33,170 bases of DNA from Brevundimonas sp. UBA5713. GTDB taxonomy: Bacteria; Pseudomonadota; Alphaproteobacteria; Caulobacterales; Caulobacteraceae. Where the stretch lies: positions 1 through 33,170 of the forward strand of contig NZ_DIGV01000031.1 of NCBI RefSeq assembly GCF_002419815.1, read 5' to 3'. The notes under the pieces are model-generated. The model saw only the letters and a list, made by a program, of their open reading frames with translations. It was not told the DNA's origin and did no database searches. Positions 1 to 9,294 of this stretch are shown piece after piece. Positions within the stretch are counted from its first letter, which is position 1. Every line of letters begins with the position of its first letter. Position numbers and translations under genes: made by a program.

Positions 1-977
1 CCCTTGCGCTGGATGATCTCGAAGAAGATCGGGCCGAACAGGTTTTCGGTGAAGATCTGCAGCAGCAGGCCCTCTTCGCCAACGTTGCCGTCGATCAGGA
101 TGCGGTTCTTCTTCAGGCGCTCGAGGTCCTCGCCGTGGCCGGGGACGCGCTTGTCCACCAGCTCATAGTAGGTCTCGATCGTGTCCTGCAGCTTCACGCC
201 ACGGGCGCGCAGCTTCTCGACGGTCTCGTAGATGTTGTCGGTGGTCATGGCGAGGTGCTGGATGCCTTCGCCGTTGTACTGACGGATGAACTCTTCGATC
301 TGCGAGTTCTCGTCCTGCGACTCGTTCAGCGGGATGCGGATCGCCTTGTCCGGCGCGATCATCGCCTGCGAGAACAGGCCGGTCGCCTTGCCCTTGATGT
401 CGAAATACTTCTGCTCTTCAAAGCCGAAGATCTGGTTGTAGAAGGTCGACCAGGTACGCATCTGGCCGCGCTTCACGTTGTGGGTCAGGTGGTCGAGGAT
501 ATCGAGGCCGACCGAGTTTGCAGCTTCGGCTTCCTGCCAGCCTTCGATCTCGGTCCAGCTGTCATAGATGCTGCCTTTTTCGCCGTACTGGTCGATCAGG
601 TACAGGTACGAACCGCCAATGCCTTGCAACACCTTGGCGTCGGCACCCAGAGCACCCACCGAAGCGTCAACGGCGTGTGCGCCACGCGAGATGGCGAGGT
701 CGAAAGCCTGTTGGGCGTCTGCCACGCGGAAGGCCATGCCCGAGGCTGACGGGCCGTGCTCGGCGCGGAAGTCGGCGGCCTGACCGGTCGGCTCGTCGTT
801 GACCAGCAGGTTGGTCTGGCCCTGCTTGTAGCGGGTGATCTTCTTGGTCGGGTGGGTGTGCGTCGGCACAAAGCCCAGTTGTTCGATCAGGGCCTTCATG
901 GCGGCCGGATCGGGGCTGGTGAACTCTACGAACTCGAAGCCGTCGAGGCCGATGGGGTTTTCAGCGGTAATGGCCAT
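1..977 (-). CDS. hppD: 4-hydroxyphenylpyruvate dioxygenase (C-terminus cut by window edge)
   Basis: Converts 4-hydroxyphenylpyruvate to homogentisate in cytosolic tyrosine catabolism, using one non-haem Fe(II). The reading frame is open to the left edge and shows 325 codons, so roughly the last 40-50 residues are missing. The facial triad is visible: His163 (in LDHLTHNV), His241 (in QHLAM) and Glu320 (in GPIFFEIIQRKG). The C-terminal NVGEEGLLLQIFTENLFGP stretch is characteristic of the family. The ATG start at 977 has GGAG upstream. It lies 60 bp behind phhA on the same strand, so the two probably share a transcript that feeds phenylalanine through tyrosine to homogentisate. The transaminase step is not in view. 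Identification is very secure. Confidence 0.97.
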   Translation of the reverse strand, partial: MAITAENPIGLDGFEFVEFTSPDPAAMKALIEQLGFVPTHTHPTKKITRYKQGQTNLLVNDEPTGQAADFRAEHGPSASGMAFRVADAQQAFDLAISRGAHAVDASVGALGADAKVLQGIGGSYLYLIDQYGEKGSIYDSWTEIEGWQEAEAANSVGLDILDHLTHNVKRGQMRTWSTFYNQIFGFEEQKYFDIKGKATGLFSQAMIAPDKAIRIPLNESQDENSQIEEFIRQYNGEGIQHLAMTTDNIYETVEKLRARGVKLQDTIETYYELVDKRVPGHGEDLERLKKNRILIDGNVGEEGLLLQIFTENLFGPIFFEIIQRK

Positions 978-1037
978 GGGAATGGTCTCCGTTGCTGTGT
1001 CAGCTTCCGCATACAAGATACGGAAAAACTTGTGAAA

Positions 1038-1904
1038 TCAGTTATCCGTGACGCGGTTGGCCCAGGCTTGGGTGCCTTGGGTATAGACGCGGTCTGTGGG
1101 CAAAATGTCGGCGGGTTCGTACTCGGCTTCGGTGGCCAGTTCGGCATAGATCGGCGCGAAGTCCGTCTCGACCGTCTGGGTCAACAGGTCCTCGAAACTG
1201 TCGATGACAAAATAGGTCTGTTGGAAGTCGTCGATGCGATAGCGGGTCTGCATCACGCGCTTCATGTCGAAACCGATGCGGTTGGGCGAGGCGTCATCCA
1301 ACGCAAAGATCGATTCTGTACGGCTAGAAACAATACCCGCCCCATACAGCTTCATATCGTCGCCGTCTTTTATCAGGCCGAACTCGACCGTGTACCAGTA
1401 CAGGCGCGACAGATTGTGGATGGCGTTGTGTTTCATCGCCTTCAGTCCGCCCTGACCGTAGGCCTGCATATAGTCAGCAAAGACAGGGTGGGCGAGCAGG
1501 GGAACGTGACCGAACACATCGTGGAACACATCTGGTTCCTGAAGATAATCAATCTGTTCCGGCGTTCTTATGAAGTTTCCTGCGACGAAGCGGCGATTGG
1601 CCAGATGATCGAAGAATACCTCGTCCGGCACCAGACCCGGCACCGCCACCACCTGCCAGCCCGTCAGCTTGTGCAGGCGTTCGGACAGGTCCTCAAAGTT
1701 CGGAATGCCGCTGTCGGACAACTTTAGAATGTCCAGCCCTTCCATGAAGGCGGGCGTGACACGCGACGGCAGAAGCTTGCACTGGCGCTCGAACAGCACG
1801 TCCCACAGGGCATGTTCTTCGGGCGTATAGGCCGACCAGTTCTGCGGGATCGTCCAGTCGGACGAGGCCCCTTCCGGCGGCATCTGATGCACATGGCTGG
1901 CCAA
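1038..1904 (-). CDS. phhA: Phenylalanine-4-hydroxylase
   Basis: Pterin-dependent non-haem iron monooxygenase that hydroxylates phenylalanine to tyrosine in the cytosol. It has 288 residues, the usual size of the single-domain bacterial enzyme without the regulatory ACT domain of animals. Iron ligands are visible as His128 and His133 in FHDVFGHVPLL and Glu174 in YWYTVEFGL. The region around GAGIVSSRTES is also typical. The start codon is TTG at 1904, preceded by a strong GGGAGGA at good spacing; the first ATG would be seven codons further in. It is transcribed away from the Lrp-type regulator and towards hppD. The leader holds an imperfect nested dyad (1928-1958) that might be regulatory, but this is weak. 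Confidence 0.97.
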   Translation of the reverse strand: MASHVHQMPPEGASSDWTIPQNWSAYTPEEHALWDVLFERQCKLLPSRVTPAFMEGLDILKLSDSGIPNFEDLSERLHKLTGWQVVAVPGLVPDEVFFDHLANRRFVAGNFIRTPEQIDYLQEPDVFHDVFGHVPLLAHPVFADYMQAYGQGGLKAMKHNAIHNLSRLYWYTVEFGLIKDGDDMKLYGAGIVSSRTESIFALDDASPNRIGFDMKRVMQTRYRIDDFQQTYFVIDSFEDLLTQTVETDFAPIYAELATEAEYEPADILPTDRVYTQGTQAWANRVTDN

Positions 1905-2062
1905 GGCGTGTCCTCCCGTAGGCTATGAGGCGGTCCTCTTGCCGAGGATCTTGCGCCTGAATCTGCATGACAACAGTTTGCCATCAGAACTTGCGCGTTG
2001 CCTTTCAAAACAGGCCATGAAATGACGGCTGATGACTAAAATCGTTCAGGATTGTCGAAATA

Positions 2063-2530
2063 ATGAAACAGTACGATCTTGATGACGTGGATCGCCGCCT
2101 GCTGCGCTTGCTGCAGGCCGATGCCTCGCTCAGCCATGCCGCGCTGGCCGAACAGGCGGGCTCGTCTCCGGCCTCATGCTGGCGGCGGATCAAGGCCATG
2201 GAGGAGGCGGGCGTGCTGCGGGCCCAAGTGCGGCTGGTGGATGCCGAGAAAGTCGGGCGCGGCGTGAACGTCATGTGTCAGGTGCGGATGAAGTCGCACT
2301 CGCCGAATGAGCGGCAGGCGTTCGAGAACTTTCTCCACACCAAGCCCGAGGTGATGGAGGCCCATTCCATGTCCGGTGAGTGGGACTATCTGCTGCGCAT
2401 CGTGGCCGAGGATGTGGCGGGCTATGAGCGGTTCCTCATGCGCGACCTGTTGAACCATGCCAACGTGGCCACCGCCGCCTCCCACTTCGCTCTCAGTCAG
2501 GTGAAATACACGACAGCGCTGCCGGTCTAG
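2063..2530 (+). CDS. Lrp/AsnC-family transcriptional regulator
   Basis: A 155-residue DNA-binding regulator of the feast/famine family. The N-terminal winged helix-turn-helix covers about residues 4-62 (LDDVDRRLLRLLQAD, then AALAEQAGSSPASCWRRIKAME). The C-terminal RAM/AsnC ligand-binding domain covers about residues 70-150, including the typical GEWDYLLRIVAED segment. It is divergently transcribed from phhA-hppD across 158 bp. Divergent placement is the usual arrangement for local Lrp-type regulators of amino-acid catabolic genes, so control of phhA-hppD with an aromatic amino acid as effector is a reasonable inference. No operator was recognised with confidence. Confidence 0.93.
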   Translation: MKQYDLDDVDRRLLRLLQADASLSHAALAEQAGSSPASCWRRIKAMEEAGVLRAQVRLVDAEKVGRGVNVMCQVRMKSHSPNERQAFENFLHTKPEVMEAHSMSGEWDYLLRIVAEDVAGYERFLMRDLLNHANVATAASHFALSQVKYTTALPV

Positions 2531-2632
2531 CGGGTAGTGGAGCACTATGCGTGGTTAGGCCGTCATGGCGGACTTGCCCGTGGGGAGTCGAGGAGGCGAG
2601 GCAAGGCGGTTGACTGCGTGCCACCTTGCCAC

Positions 2633-2679
2633 ATGTTAAGCAGGCTTGCCTCTATGTTAAATAAATTTGACATCATGTT
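2633..2679 (+). promoter_or_regulatory. Three direct ATGTT repeats with exact 21-bp period
   Basis: ATGTTAA begins at 2633 and 2654, and ATGTT begins again at 2675. The step is exactly 21 bp, two helical turns, which places all copies on the same DNA face. A TTGACA hexamer lies at 2667-2672 between the second and third copies, with a poor -10 candidate (TATTCC, 2688). The array sits 43-90 bp upstream of the membrane-protein/HTH pair. It looks like an operator for a cooperatively binding regulator, plausibly the HTH protein of the same operon. That assignment is inferred. Confidence 0.45.
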
Positions 2680-2721
2680 CGATTTGGTATTCCTGTTATC
2701 TCAACAGGGAAGGAAACGATC

Positions 2722-3150
2722 ATGGCTTTTCGCGAGAAACTGGCTTGGCTGACCCTGTTGGGGTCTGGTGTCGCATACGGGGTGTATTTTTTGGCAATCG
2801 GCCCGTCGGTGGATTTCGGGCGGGACAATATGGTCGCCATCATCGGGACATTCGGTCCGGTGGCGGTTTTCCACGCTTTGATTATGGCCGTAGGGGCGGG
2901 TGCGCTGGCCCTAGCGGCGCATCGTGACGCCAATCAAAAGGCCGACGAGCGGGACCGCGCCATAGACCGCAGAGCCTCTTCAGTGGCTTATCTGGCCATG
3001 ATGTGCGGGATCATCCTGGTGGGTGTTGTCGCTCCGTTCAGCGCACCGGCCTACAAGATCGTCAACGCCGCGCTGGCGGTGATCGTGATCTGTGAAATCA
3101 TCCGCCAAATCATGATCATCCTCGGCTATCGTCGTGGCTTCCATGGCTAA
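2722..3150 (+). CDS. Small four-helix membrane protein paired with an Xre regulator
   Basis: A 142-residue integral membrane protein without a recognised enzymatic motif. Hydrophobic segments fall at about residues 7-27, 37-65, 87-106 and 110-135. Between helices two and three is a charged cytoplasmic loop containing ADERDRAIDRRASS, a pattern seen in DUF2178-like small membrane proteins that are often encoded beside YozG-like HTH proteins. The ATG is preceded by GGGAAGGAAAC. Its stop overlaps the start of the HTH gene, which implies translational coupling. Function unknown; a role as a sensor or partner of the regulator is inferred only from the pairing. Confidence 0.75.
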   Translation: MAFREKLAWLTLLGSGVAYGVYFLAIGPSVDFGRDNMVAIIGTFGPVAVFHALIMAVGAGALALAAHRDANQKADERDRAIDRRASSVAYLAMMCGIILVGVVAPFSAPAYKIVNAALAVIVICEIIRQIMIILGYRRGFHG

Positions 3151-3364
3151 GTCGCTTCACAACACCATTCGTACCCTGCGTTTTCACGCGTCGGAAATGA
3201 CGCAGGCTGAGCTGGGTGAGCGGGTGGGGGTCACCCGCCAGACCATCGCCGCTATCGAACAGGGTAAATATTCGCCCTCGCTGGAAACGGCTTTCCGCAT
3301 CGCCGATGTGTTTGGCGTGCCGCTGGATCAGGTCTTCAGTTGGGCCGAAGCTCAAGATCGTTGA
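3143..3364 (+). CDS. Small Xre-family helix-turn-helix regulator (YozG-like)
   Basis: A 73-residue protein that is essentially one HTH_3/Xre domain: MTQAELGERVGVTRQTIAAIEQGKYSPS, then the typical LETAFRIADVFGVPLDQVF tail. It should bind DNA as a dimer. I chose the ATG at 3143, which lies inside the last codons of the membrane-protein gene (8-bp overlap); an in-frame GTG at 3134 is an alternative and would add three residues. Its 3' end overlaps the opposing glutamate-synthase-like gene by 29 bp. Autoregulation through the phased ATGTT repeats upstream of the operon is a testable inference. Confidence 0.88.
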   Translation: MAKSLHNTIRTLRFHASEMTQAELGERVGVTRQTIAAIEQGKYSPSLETAFRIADVFGVPLDQVFSWAEAQDR

Positions 3365-4976
3365 AGGCCGAATAGCCCTTTTCGGCGGTGAAGTTGTGCG
3401 CATCGGCCAGCTTCCATGACAGGCCATAGAAGGGGTGTTGCTCACCCTGTTCCAGAAGTTCGCCGGGCTTGAGGAAGGTATGGATCTGCGAATAGAGGCG
3501 GATTTCGTGTTGGCTGACACGGCGCACCAGATGCTGTGGGCCGAGGTCGGCGGGCTTTTCTATACCGGCAGCGGCCAACATTTCCGCAAGGGCGTGCATG
3601 GTGCTGTTGTGATAGGTGGCCACGCGTTCGGCCTTGTCCGGCACCACCAGCGCGCGTTGGCGTGACGGGTCCTGGGTGGCCACACCGACAGGGCATTTAT
3701 TAGTGTTGCATGACAGGGACTGGATGCAGCCCAGCGCGAACATGAAGCCGCGACCGGCGTTGGTATAGTCCGCGCCCATAGCCAGCAGACTGGCGATGTC
3801 GAAGGCGCTGATGACCTTGCCCGCCGCGCCGATCTTGATGTGCTGGCGCAGGTTTGCCCCCACCAGCGTGTTGTGCACCAGCAGCAGACCTTCGCGCAGA
3901 GGCGTGCCGATGTGGTTGGTGAACTCCAGCGGGGCTGCTCCGGTACCGCCCTCGGCACCGTCTACCACGATGAAGTCGGGCAGAATGCCGGTCTCCAGCA
4001 TGGCCTTGACGATGCCCATGAACTCCCACGGATGGCCAATGCACAGTTTAAAGCCGACAGGCTTGCCGCCGGACAGGTCGCGCAGTTGCGCAATGAACTG
4101 CATCATCTCGACGGGCGTGCTGAATGCGGAATGGGAAGGCGGCGAGATGCAGTCTACTCCGACGGCTACACCGCGAATCTCGGCAATCTCAGGCGTGACC
4201 TTGGGGCCAGGCAGAATGCCACCGTGGCCGGGCTTGGCCCCTTGGCTGATCTTGATCTCGATCATCTTCACTTGAGGCAGGGTGGCGTTCTGGACAAACC
4301 GCTCGGGATCGAACTGGCCGTCCAGCGTGCGACAGCCGAAATAGCCGCTGCCGATTTCCCAGACGATGTCGCCGTCACCCTCGCGGTGATAGGGGCTGAG
4401 GCCACCTTCGCCGGTGTCGTGATAGAAGCCGCCGGCTTTTGCCCCCTTGTTCAGGGCGCGGATGGCATTGGCGCTGAGCGAGCCAAAGCTCATGGCCGAA
4501 ATGTTGAACAGGGAGGCCGAATAGGGCTGGGAGCACTGGGGCCCGCCGATGGTCACGCGCAGGGTGCTCAGGTCGGCCACTGGCGCGGGACGGATCGACG
4601 GGGCGATGAACTCATAGCGGTCGCCATAGACGTCTTGCAGGGTGCCGAACGGGCGCTCGCTGCTTTCGCCCTTGGCGCGGGCATAGACCAGCGAGCGCTG
4701 ACTGCGGGAAAAGGGCGTGGCCTCGCTGTCGGATTCAAACAAATATTGGCGCAGTTCGGGCCGCAGGGCCTCGAACAGCCAGCGGAGATTGCCGATCACA
4801 GGATAGTTGCGGCGCACCGAGTGGCGCGTCTGCATCAGGTCATATAGGCCCAGCAGCGACAGGGCACCGAATACCAGTACCAGCGGCCACAGAGCAGGCT
4901 CCCACGCCAGTCCGACAAGGAAGGCAACTGTCGCCACAAGACAGATGGCCAGAACCGTAAATCGGCTGATGTGCAT
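3336..4976 (-). CDS. Membrane-anchored FMN-binding glutamate synthase family protein
   Basis: About 546 residues. Two hydrophobic segments at the N-terminus (roughly residues 5-45) anchor it to the inner membrane. They are followed by the FMN/synthase barrel of glutamate synthase with recognisable stretches MSFGSLSANAIRALNKGAK, HDTGEGGLSPYH, EIKISQGAKPGHGG and DGAEGGTGAAP. The motif CIQSLSCNTNKCPVGVATQD carries the three cysteines that bind the 3Fe-4S cluster in GltB. The glutaminase domain, the C-terminal GXGXG domain and a GltD partner are absent, so it is not a complete glutamate synthase and its substrate is unknown. I prefer the ATG at 4976, after a G-rich AACGGGGGCG; an ATG at 5009 adds 11 residues but lacks a ribosome site. 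It ends inside the HTH gene on the other strand. Confidence 0.88.
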   Translation of the reverse strand: MHISRFTVLAICLVATVAFLVGLAWEPALWPLVLVFGALSLLGLYDLMQTRHSVRRNYPVIGNLRWLFEALRPELRQYLFESDSEATPFSRSQRSLVYARAKGESSERPFGTLQDVYGDRYEFIAPSIRPAPVADLSTLRVTIGGPQCSQPYSASLFNISAMSFGSLSANAIRALNKGAKAGGFYHDTGEGGLSPYHREGDGDIVWEIGSGYFGCRTLDGQFDPERFVQNATLPQVKMIEIKISQGAKPGHGGILPGPKVTPEIAEIRGVAVGVDCISPPSHSAFSTPVEMMQFIAQLRDLSGGKPVGFKLCIGHPWEFMGIVKAMLETGILPDFIVVDGAEGGTGAAPLEFTNHIGTPLREGLLLVHNTLVGANLRQHIKIGAAGKVISAFDIASLLAMGADYTNAGRGFMFALGCIQSLSCNTNKCPVGVATQDPSRQRALVVPDKAERVATYHNSTMHALAEMLAAAGIEKPADLGPQHLVRRVSQHEIRLYSQIHTFLKPGELLEQGEQHPFYGLSWKLADAHNFTAEKGYSAFNDLELRPN

Positions 4977-5069
4977 GGTGCGCCCCCGTTGAATGACCAC
5001 AAAGATCATGTGGTAACGGAGGAGTTAGCCCTTAAGCTCCCCAAAAGGCGAGAGATCGCAGTTCGGAAA

Positions 5070-6085
<1,016 letters not shown>

Positions 6086-6089
<4 letters not shown>

Positions 6090-7651
6090 AGTGATGTCTC
6101 GCGGGAGGTGCGGCGGCGGCCGGTGGCGGTCACTTGGCGGGTCAGCCAGATCACGCCCGGCAGGGCTAGTCCGATGATCAGCAGCGATGGCCAGCCTGCC
6201 TGTGACAGGCGTTCGTCCAGCGCATAGTTGGAGGCCAAGACCGCCAAGGTGTCAAAGTCGAACGGGCGCAGGATCAGGGTGGCGGGCAGTTCCTTCAGCA
6301 CATCCACCATGACGATCAGGCCCGCCGTCAGCAGCGCGCCCTTGGCGATGGGCAGCTGCACGCGGCCCGCGCTGGACAGCTCGCTGTGGCCAAGGCTGCG
6401 CGCGGCATGGATCATGGAGGGCGTGACCTTGGACAGGCCCGCCTCGATCGGCTCGACCGCAGCGGCCATCAGGCGTGCGGCATAGGCATAGATCAAAAGG
6501 GCGACGCCCATCCCGATACCGCTGACGGTACCGGGGAACAGGGTCCAGATGACGGCGGCAGGGGCCAGCAAACCGATAGCCATCACGGCCCCCGGGGTGG
6601 CGTAGCCAAGGCTGGCAAGGCGGGCGACGACCGGCATGCGGCTGGCCCCCAGCGCTAGCAGGGTGGCCAGGCCAACGGTCACGACAGCTCCGGTCAGGCC
6701 CATGCCCAAGGTGCGCGCCGTGGCGGCCCACAGGCGCGGCCAGTCCGGCGTTACTTCCAGAGAGCGCCACAGCAGATAGCCCACCGGCAGCAATAGCCCC
6801 AGCGTCAGCAGCAGCAGGCAGAACAGGGTGGCTCCCCACGCCTTGAAACCACGCAGACGGGTGGCCTCCAGCGTGCGTTGCTGGCCGCGTGTCGTCTCAT
6901 AGCGACGGCCCTGTCGGCCCCAGCGCTCCAGTGCCAGCAGGGCCGCTGCGGTCACTAACAAGGGCAGGGCAAAGCGCGCGGCAGAGGCGGGCGATCCATA
7001 GACGGACCATGCCCGCACCACGCCAGTGGTCAGGGTCTGCACGCTGAGAAACTGTACCGCGCCATAGTCGGCCAACGTCTCCATCACGGCCAAGGCCATG
7101 CCTGCGGCCAGTGCCGGACGGGCCAAGGGCAGGGCCGTGCGACGGAAGGCCTCGCCCACGGAACAGCCCAGCATCCGTGCAGCCTCTACCGGATGGACCG
7201 ACTGGTTCACAAAGGCGGCCCGCATGGCGAGGAAGACGTAAGGATAAAACGCGCACGAAAGCACAAAGATGGCTCCGGGGATGGAGCGCATCTGGATCGG
7301 CACATCAAAGCCCAGCGTGGGCCTTAGCCACATGCGGAACAGGCCGCCGACGTCGAAAATCTGGGAATAGGAATAGGCTAGCGCAAAGGCCGGAACGGCA
7401 AGCGGCAGCGCCAGCGCCCATGCAAACACGCTGCGCAGTGGAAACCGGTGCATGGCCACCAGCCACGCGGCCAATGTGCCTACCACGCCCGTGACCACGG
7501 CCACGCCCAGAGCCACGACGCCCGATGTGGCGGCATAGCGGGCCACGTCCTTGAAGGCGATGTCGGCGCGGCCAGGCTGTAGGGCCGCAAACACCACGCC
7601 GATCAGCGGCAACAGGGCGATGATGGCCGCGGCCCAGCCCAAGACATGCAA
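6086..7651 (-). CDS. fbpB: Ferric iron ABC transporter permease (fused double-domain)
   Basis: A 521-residue inner-membrane permease with two binding-protein-dependent transport domains in one chain, as is usual for FbpB/SfuB. Each half carries an EAA-type loop that contacts the ATPase: EAARMLGCSVGEAFRRTALP in the first half and HAARSLGHSELSSAGRVQLP in the second. About twelve hydrophobic segments can be counted. The start is uncertain: no ATG or GTG is in frame near the expected N-terminus, so TTG at 7651 is the best candidate, although no clear Shine-Dalgarno precedes it. The frame stays open upstream to the end of the binding-protein gene. Between the two genes is a strong GC-rich hairpin. 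Confidence 0.92.
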
Positions 7652-7659
7652 AGGCGAAA

Positions 7660-7684
7660 GCCCGCCGCGTTTCCTGCGGCGGGC
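7660..7684 (-). terminator. GC-rich hairpin between iron-binding protein and permease genes
   Basis: A perfect 9-bp stem (GCCCGCCGC / GCGGCGGGC) with a 7-nt loop, followed on the transcribed minus strand by TTTCGCCTTT. It lies 30 bp after the binding-protein stop and 8 bp before the permease start. It resembles an attenuating, partial terminator or 3'-stabilising hairpin, which would leave the binding protein in excess over the membrane components. The loop contains AGGAAA, so it may also mask or present a ribosome site. Confidence 0.7.
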
Positions 7685-7713
7685 CTCACGGACCTGTGCT
7701 GTCGGCTGAAGGC

Positions 7714-8760
7714 TTATCGCCAGCCAGCCGCGCTGATGATCGACTGTGCCTTCGGCTGGTTGATGCCGTAGCGCGAGACGTTCATTGGGTGGGCGGTGAA
7801 GTCGGCATAGGGGGCAACCGCCGCCGACGGGGCTGCACCATTGGCTGCCGGATATTCATAGTTCAGGTCAGTGACGATCTGTTGGGCTTCCGGCGTAGCC
7901 AGAAACTCGAGGAATTTAATCGCATTGTCCTTGTTCGGTGCATTCAGCGCCACGCCGCCGCCCGAGATGTTGACGTGCGGGCCCTTGCCATCCAGCGACG
8001 GGAAGCCGAGGCGCAGCTTGGCCGCGATGTCGCGATCGGCGGCGTCTTCGCCATTGGCCATACGGATGAAGTAGTAGGAGTTGGTCAGGGCCACTTCACA
8101 GACACCGGCAGCCACGGCGCGGATCTGGTCACGGTCGCCACCTTCCGGCGGACGGGCAAAGTTGGACACCACGCCCTCGACCCACTGCTTGGTCTTCTCT
8201 TCGCCCCAAGCTTCGATCATCGCGCCGACCAGCGACAGGTTGTAGACGTTATCGCCCGAGCGAGCGCAGATCTTACCCTTGAAGCGCGGGGTAGCCAGCG
8301 CGGCATAGTCGGCGATCTCTGCCGGCTGAACCTTGGCCGGATCATAGGCCACGATGCGGGCACGGCGCGAGAAGCCATAGTATTGGCCGGACGGCTCGCG
8401 CAGGTTTTCCGGAATGGCGCTGTTAAGGGCGTCGGAGTTGACCGACTGCAGCAGGCCTTCGTTCTGTGCGCGCCACAGGGCACCGGCGTCGGCCGCCACA
8501 AACACGTCGGCAGGGCTGTTGGCACCCTCGGCCTTCATGCGGGCGATCAGCTCATCAGGGCGACCCTCGATGCGCTTCACCTCGATGCCGGTCTTTTCCT
8601 GAAACAGATCGTACAGCTTCTGGTCCGCGTCATAGTGACGGGCGGTGTAGAGGTTCAGCACATTGGACGCCGCGCCATCGGCGGTCTTTTCCTGCGACTG
8701 GCCGCACGCGGCGAGGGTCAGGGCAGCAGCGGTTGCAACAAGGGCAGTAAGACGACGCAT
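7714..8760 (-). CDS. fbpA: Fe(III) ABC transporter substrate-binding lipoprotein
   Basis: A 348-residue periplasmic iron-binding protein of the FutA/FbpA type. The N-terminus is a lipoprotein signal with lipobox LAAC and Cys19. The mature chain shows LYTARHYDAD, the conserved GRPDELIARMKAEGANSPADVF region, and the twin-tyrosine motif NSYYFIR, whose tyrosines coordinate Fe(III) in this family. The ATG at 8760 has GGAGA at good spacing. It is the first gene of the importer operon (then fbpB, fbpC) and is preceded by a Fur-like dyad at 8801-8815, consistent with iron-repressed transcription. Some Gram-negative FbpA proteins are soluble, so the lipid anchor is a modest variation. Confidence 0.93.
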   Translation of the reverse strand: MRRLTALVATAAALTLAACGQSQEKTADGAASNVLNLYTARHYDADQKLYDLFQEKTGIEVKRIEGRPDELIARMKAEGANSPADVFVAADAGALWRAQNEGLLQSVNSDALNSAIPENLREPSGQYYGFSRRARIVAYDPAKVQPAEIADYAALATPRFKGKICARSGDNVYNLSLVGAMIEAWGEEKTKQWVEGVVSNFARPPEGGDRDQIRAVAAGVCEVALTNSYYFIRMANGEDAADRDIAAKLRLGFPSLDGKGPHVNISGGGVALNAPNKDNAIKFLEFLATPEAQQIVTDLNYEYPAANGAAPSAAVAPYADFTAHPMNVSRYGINQPKAQSIISAAGWR

Positions 8761-8800
8761 GCATCAATCTCCGGATAGGGCTGTGATGAACACTGCCTAA

Positions 8801-8815
8801 TGCGAACCGCTCGCA
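8801..8815 (-). promoter_or_regulatory. Fur-box-like dyad upstream of fbpA
   Basis: TGCGAACCGCTCGCA is a perfect 5-5-5 inverted repeat 40 bp upstream of the fbpA start. Its half-sites resemble the TGCGAAT/ATTCGCA core of alphaproteobacterial Fur targets. Position and neighbour fit iron repression, but one short dyad is only suggestive. Confidence 0.45.
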
Positions 8816-8937
8816 AAAGCGTTGAGGCATTCTGACGCACACTGGGTCGCGTTGAAAGCTCGCCCTGTTTGACCTGCCCGGTGTTCAATGCGACAGCCGC
8901 CTCCGATAAGAATTCGGTACCCGTTCAGGAGCGCACC

Positions 8938-9291
8938 ATGTCCATCTCGATTTACGGCATCAAAGCCTGTGACACGATGAAGAAGGCCCGCGTCTGGCTG
9001 GATGACAACGGCGTGGCCTATGATTTTCACGACTATAAGGTGAAGGGCGCGCCCAAGGCAGAGCTGGAAAAATGGGTGGCCGAGCATGGATGGGAAAAGG
9101 TGCTGAACCGTGCAGGCACCACCTTCCGCAAGCTGCCGGATGAGGCCAAGGCCGATCTGGATGCAGAAAAGGCCATCGCCCTGATGATCGAGCAGCCGTC
9201 GATGATCAAACGTCCGGTGCTCGATCTGGGCAATGGCCAGACCCTGCTGGGGTTCAAGCCGGAGACCTATCAGGCGGCCCTGAAAGGCTGA
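8938..9291 (+). CDS. ArsC/Spx-family (YffB-like) thioredoxin-fold reductase
   Basis: A 117-residue protein of the ArsC/Spx/YffB superfamily. The opening YGIKACDTMKKARVWLD gives the single catalytic-type Cys11 at the start of the thioredoxin-like fold. The later IKRPVLDLG carries the conserved Arg-Pro of the family. The YGIK.CDTMKKA form is typical of YffB-like proteins of unknown substrate rather than of true arsenate reductases, and no ars genes are nearby. The start at 8938 is set by AGGAG just upstream; an upstream in-frame start at 8869 would add 23 uncharacteristic residues. It is divergent from the iron-transport operon. Confidence 0.9.
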   Translation: MSISIYGIKACDTMKKARVWLDDNGVAYDFHDYKVKGAPKAELEKWVAEHGWEKVLNRAGTTFRKLPDEAKADLDAEKAIALMIEQPSMIKRPVLDLGNGQTLLGFKPETYQAALKG

Positions 9292-9294
9292 GCC

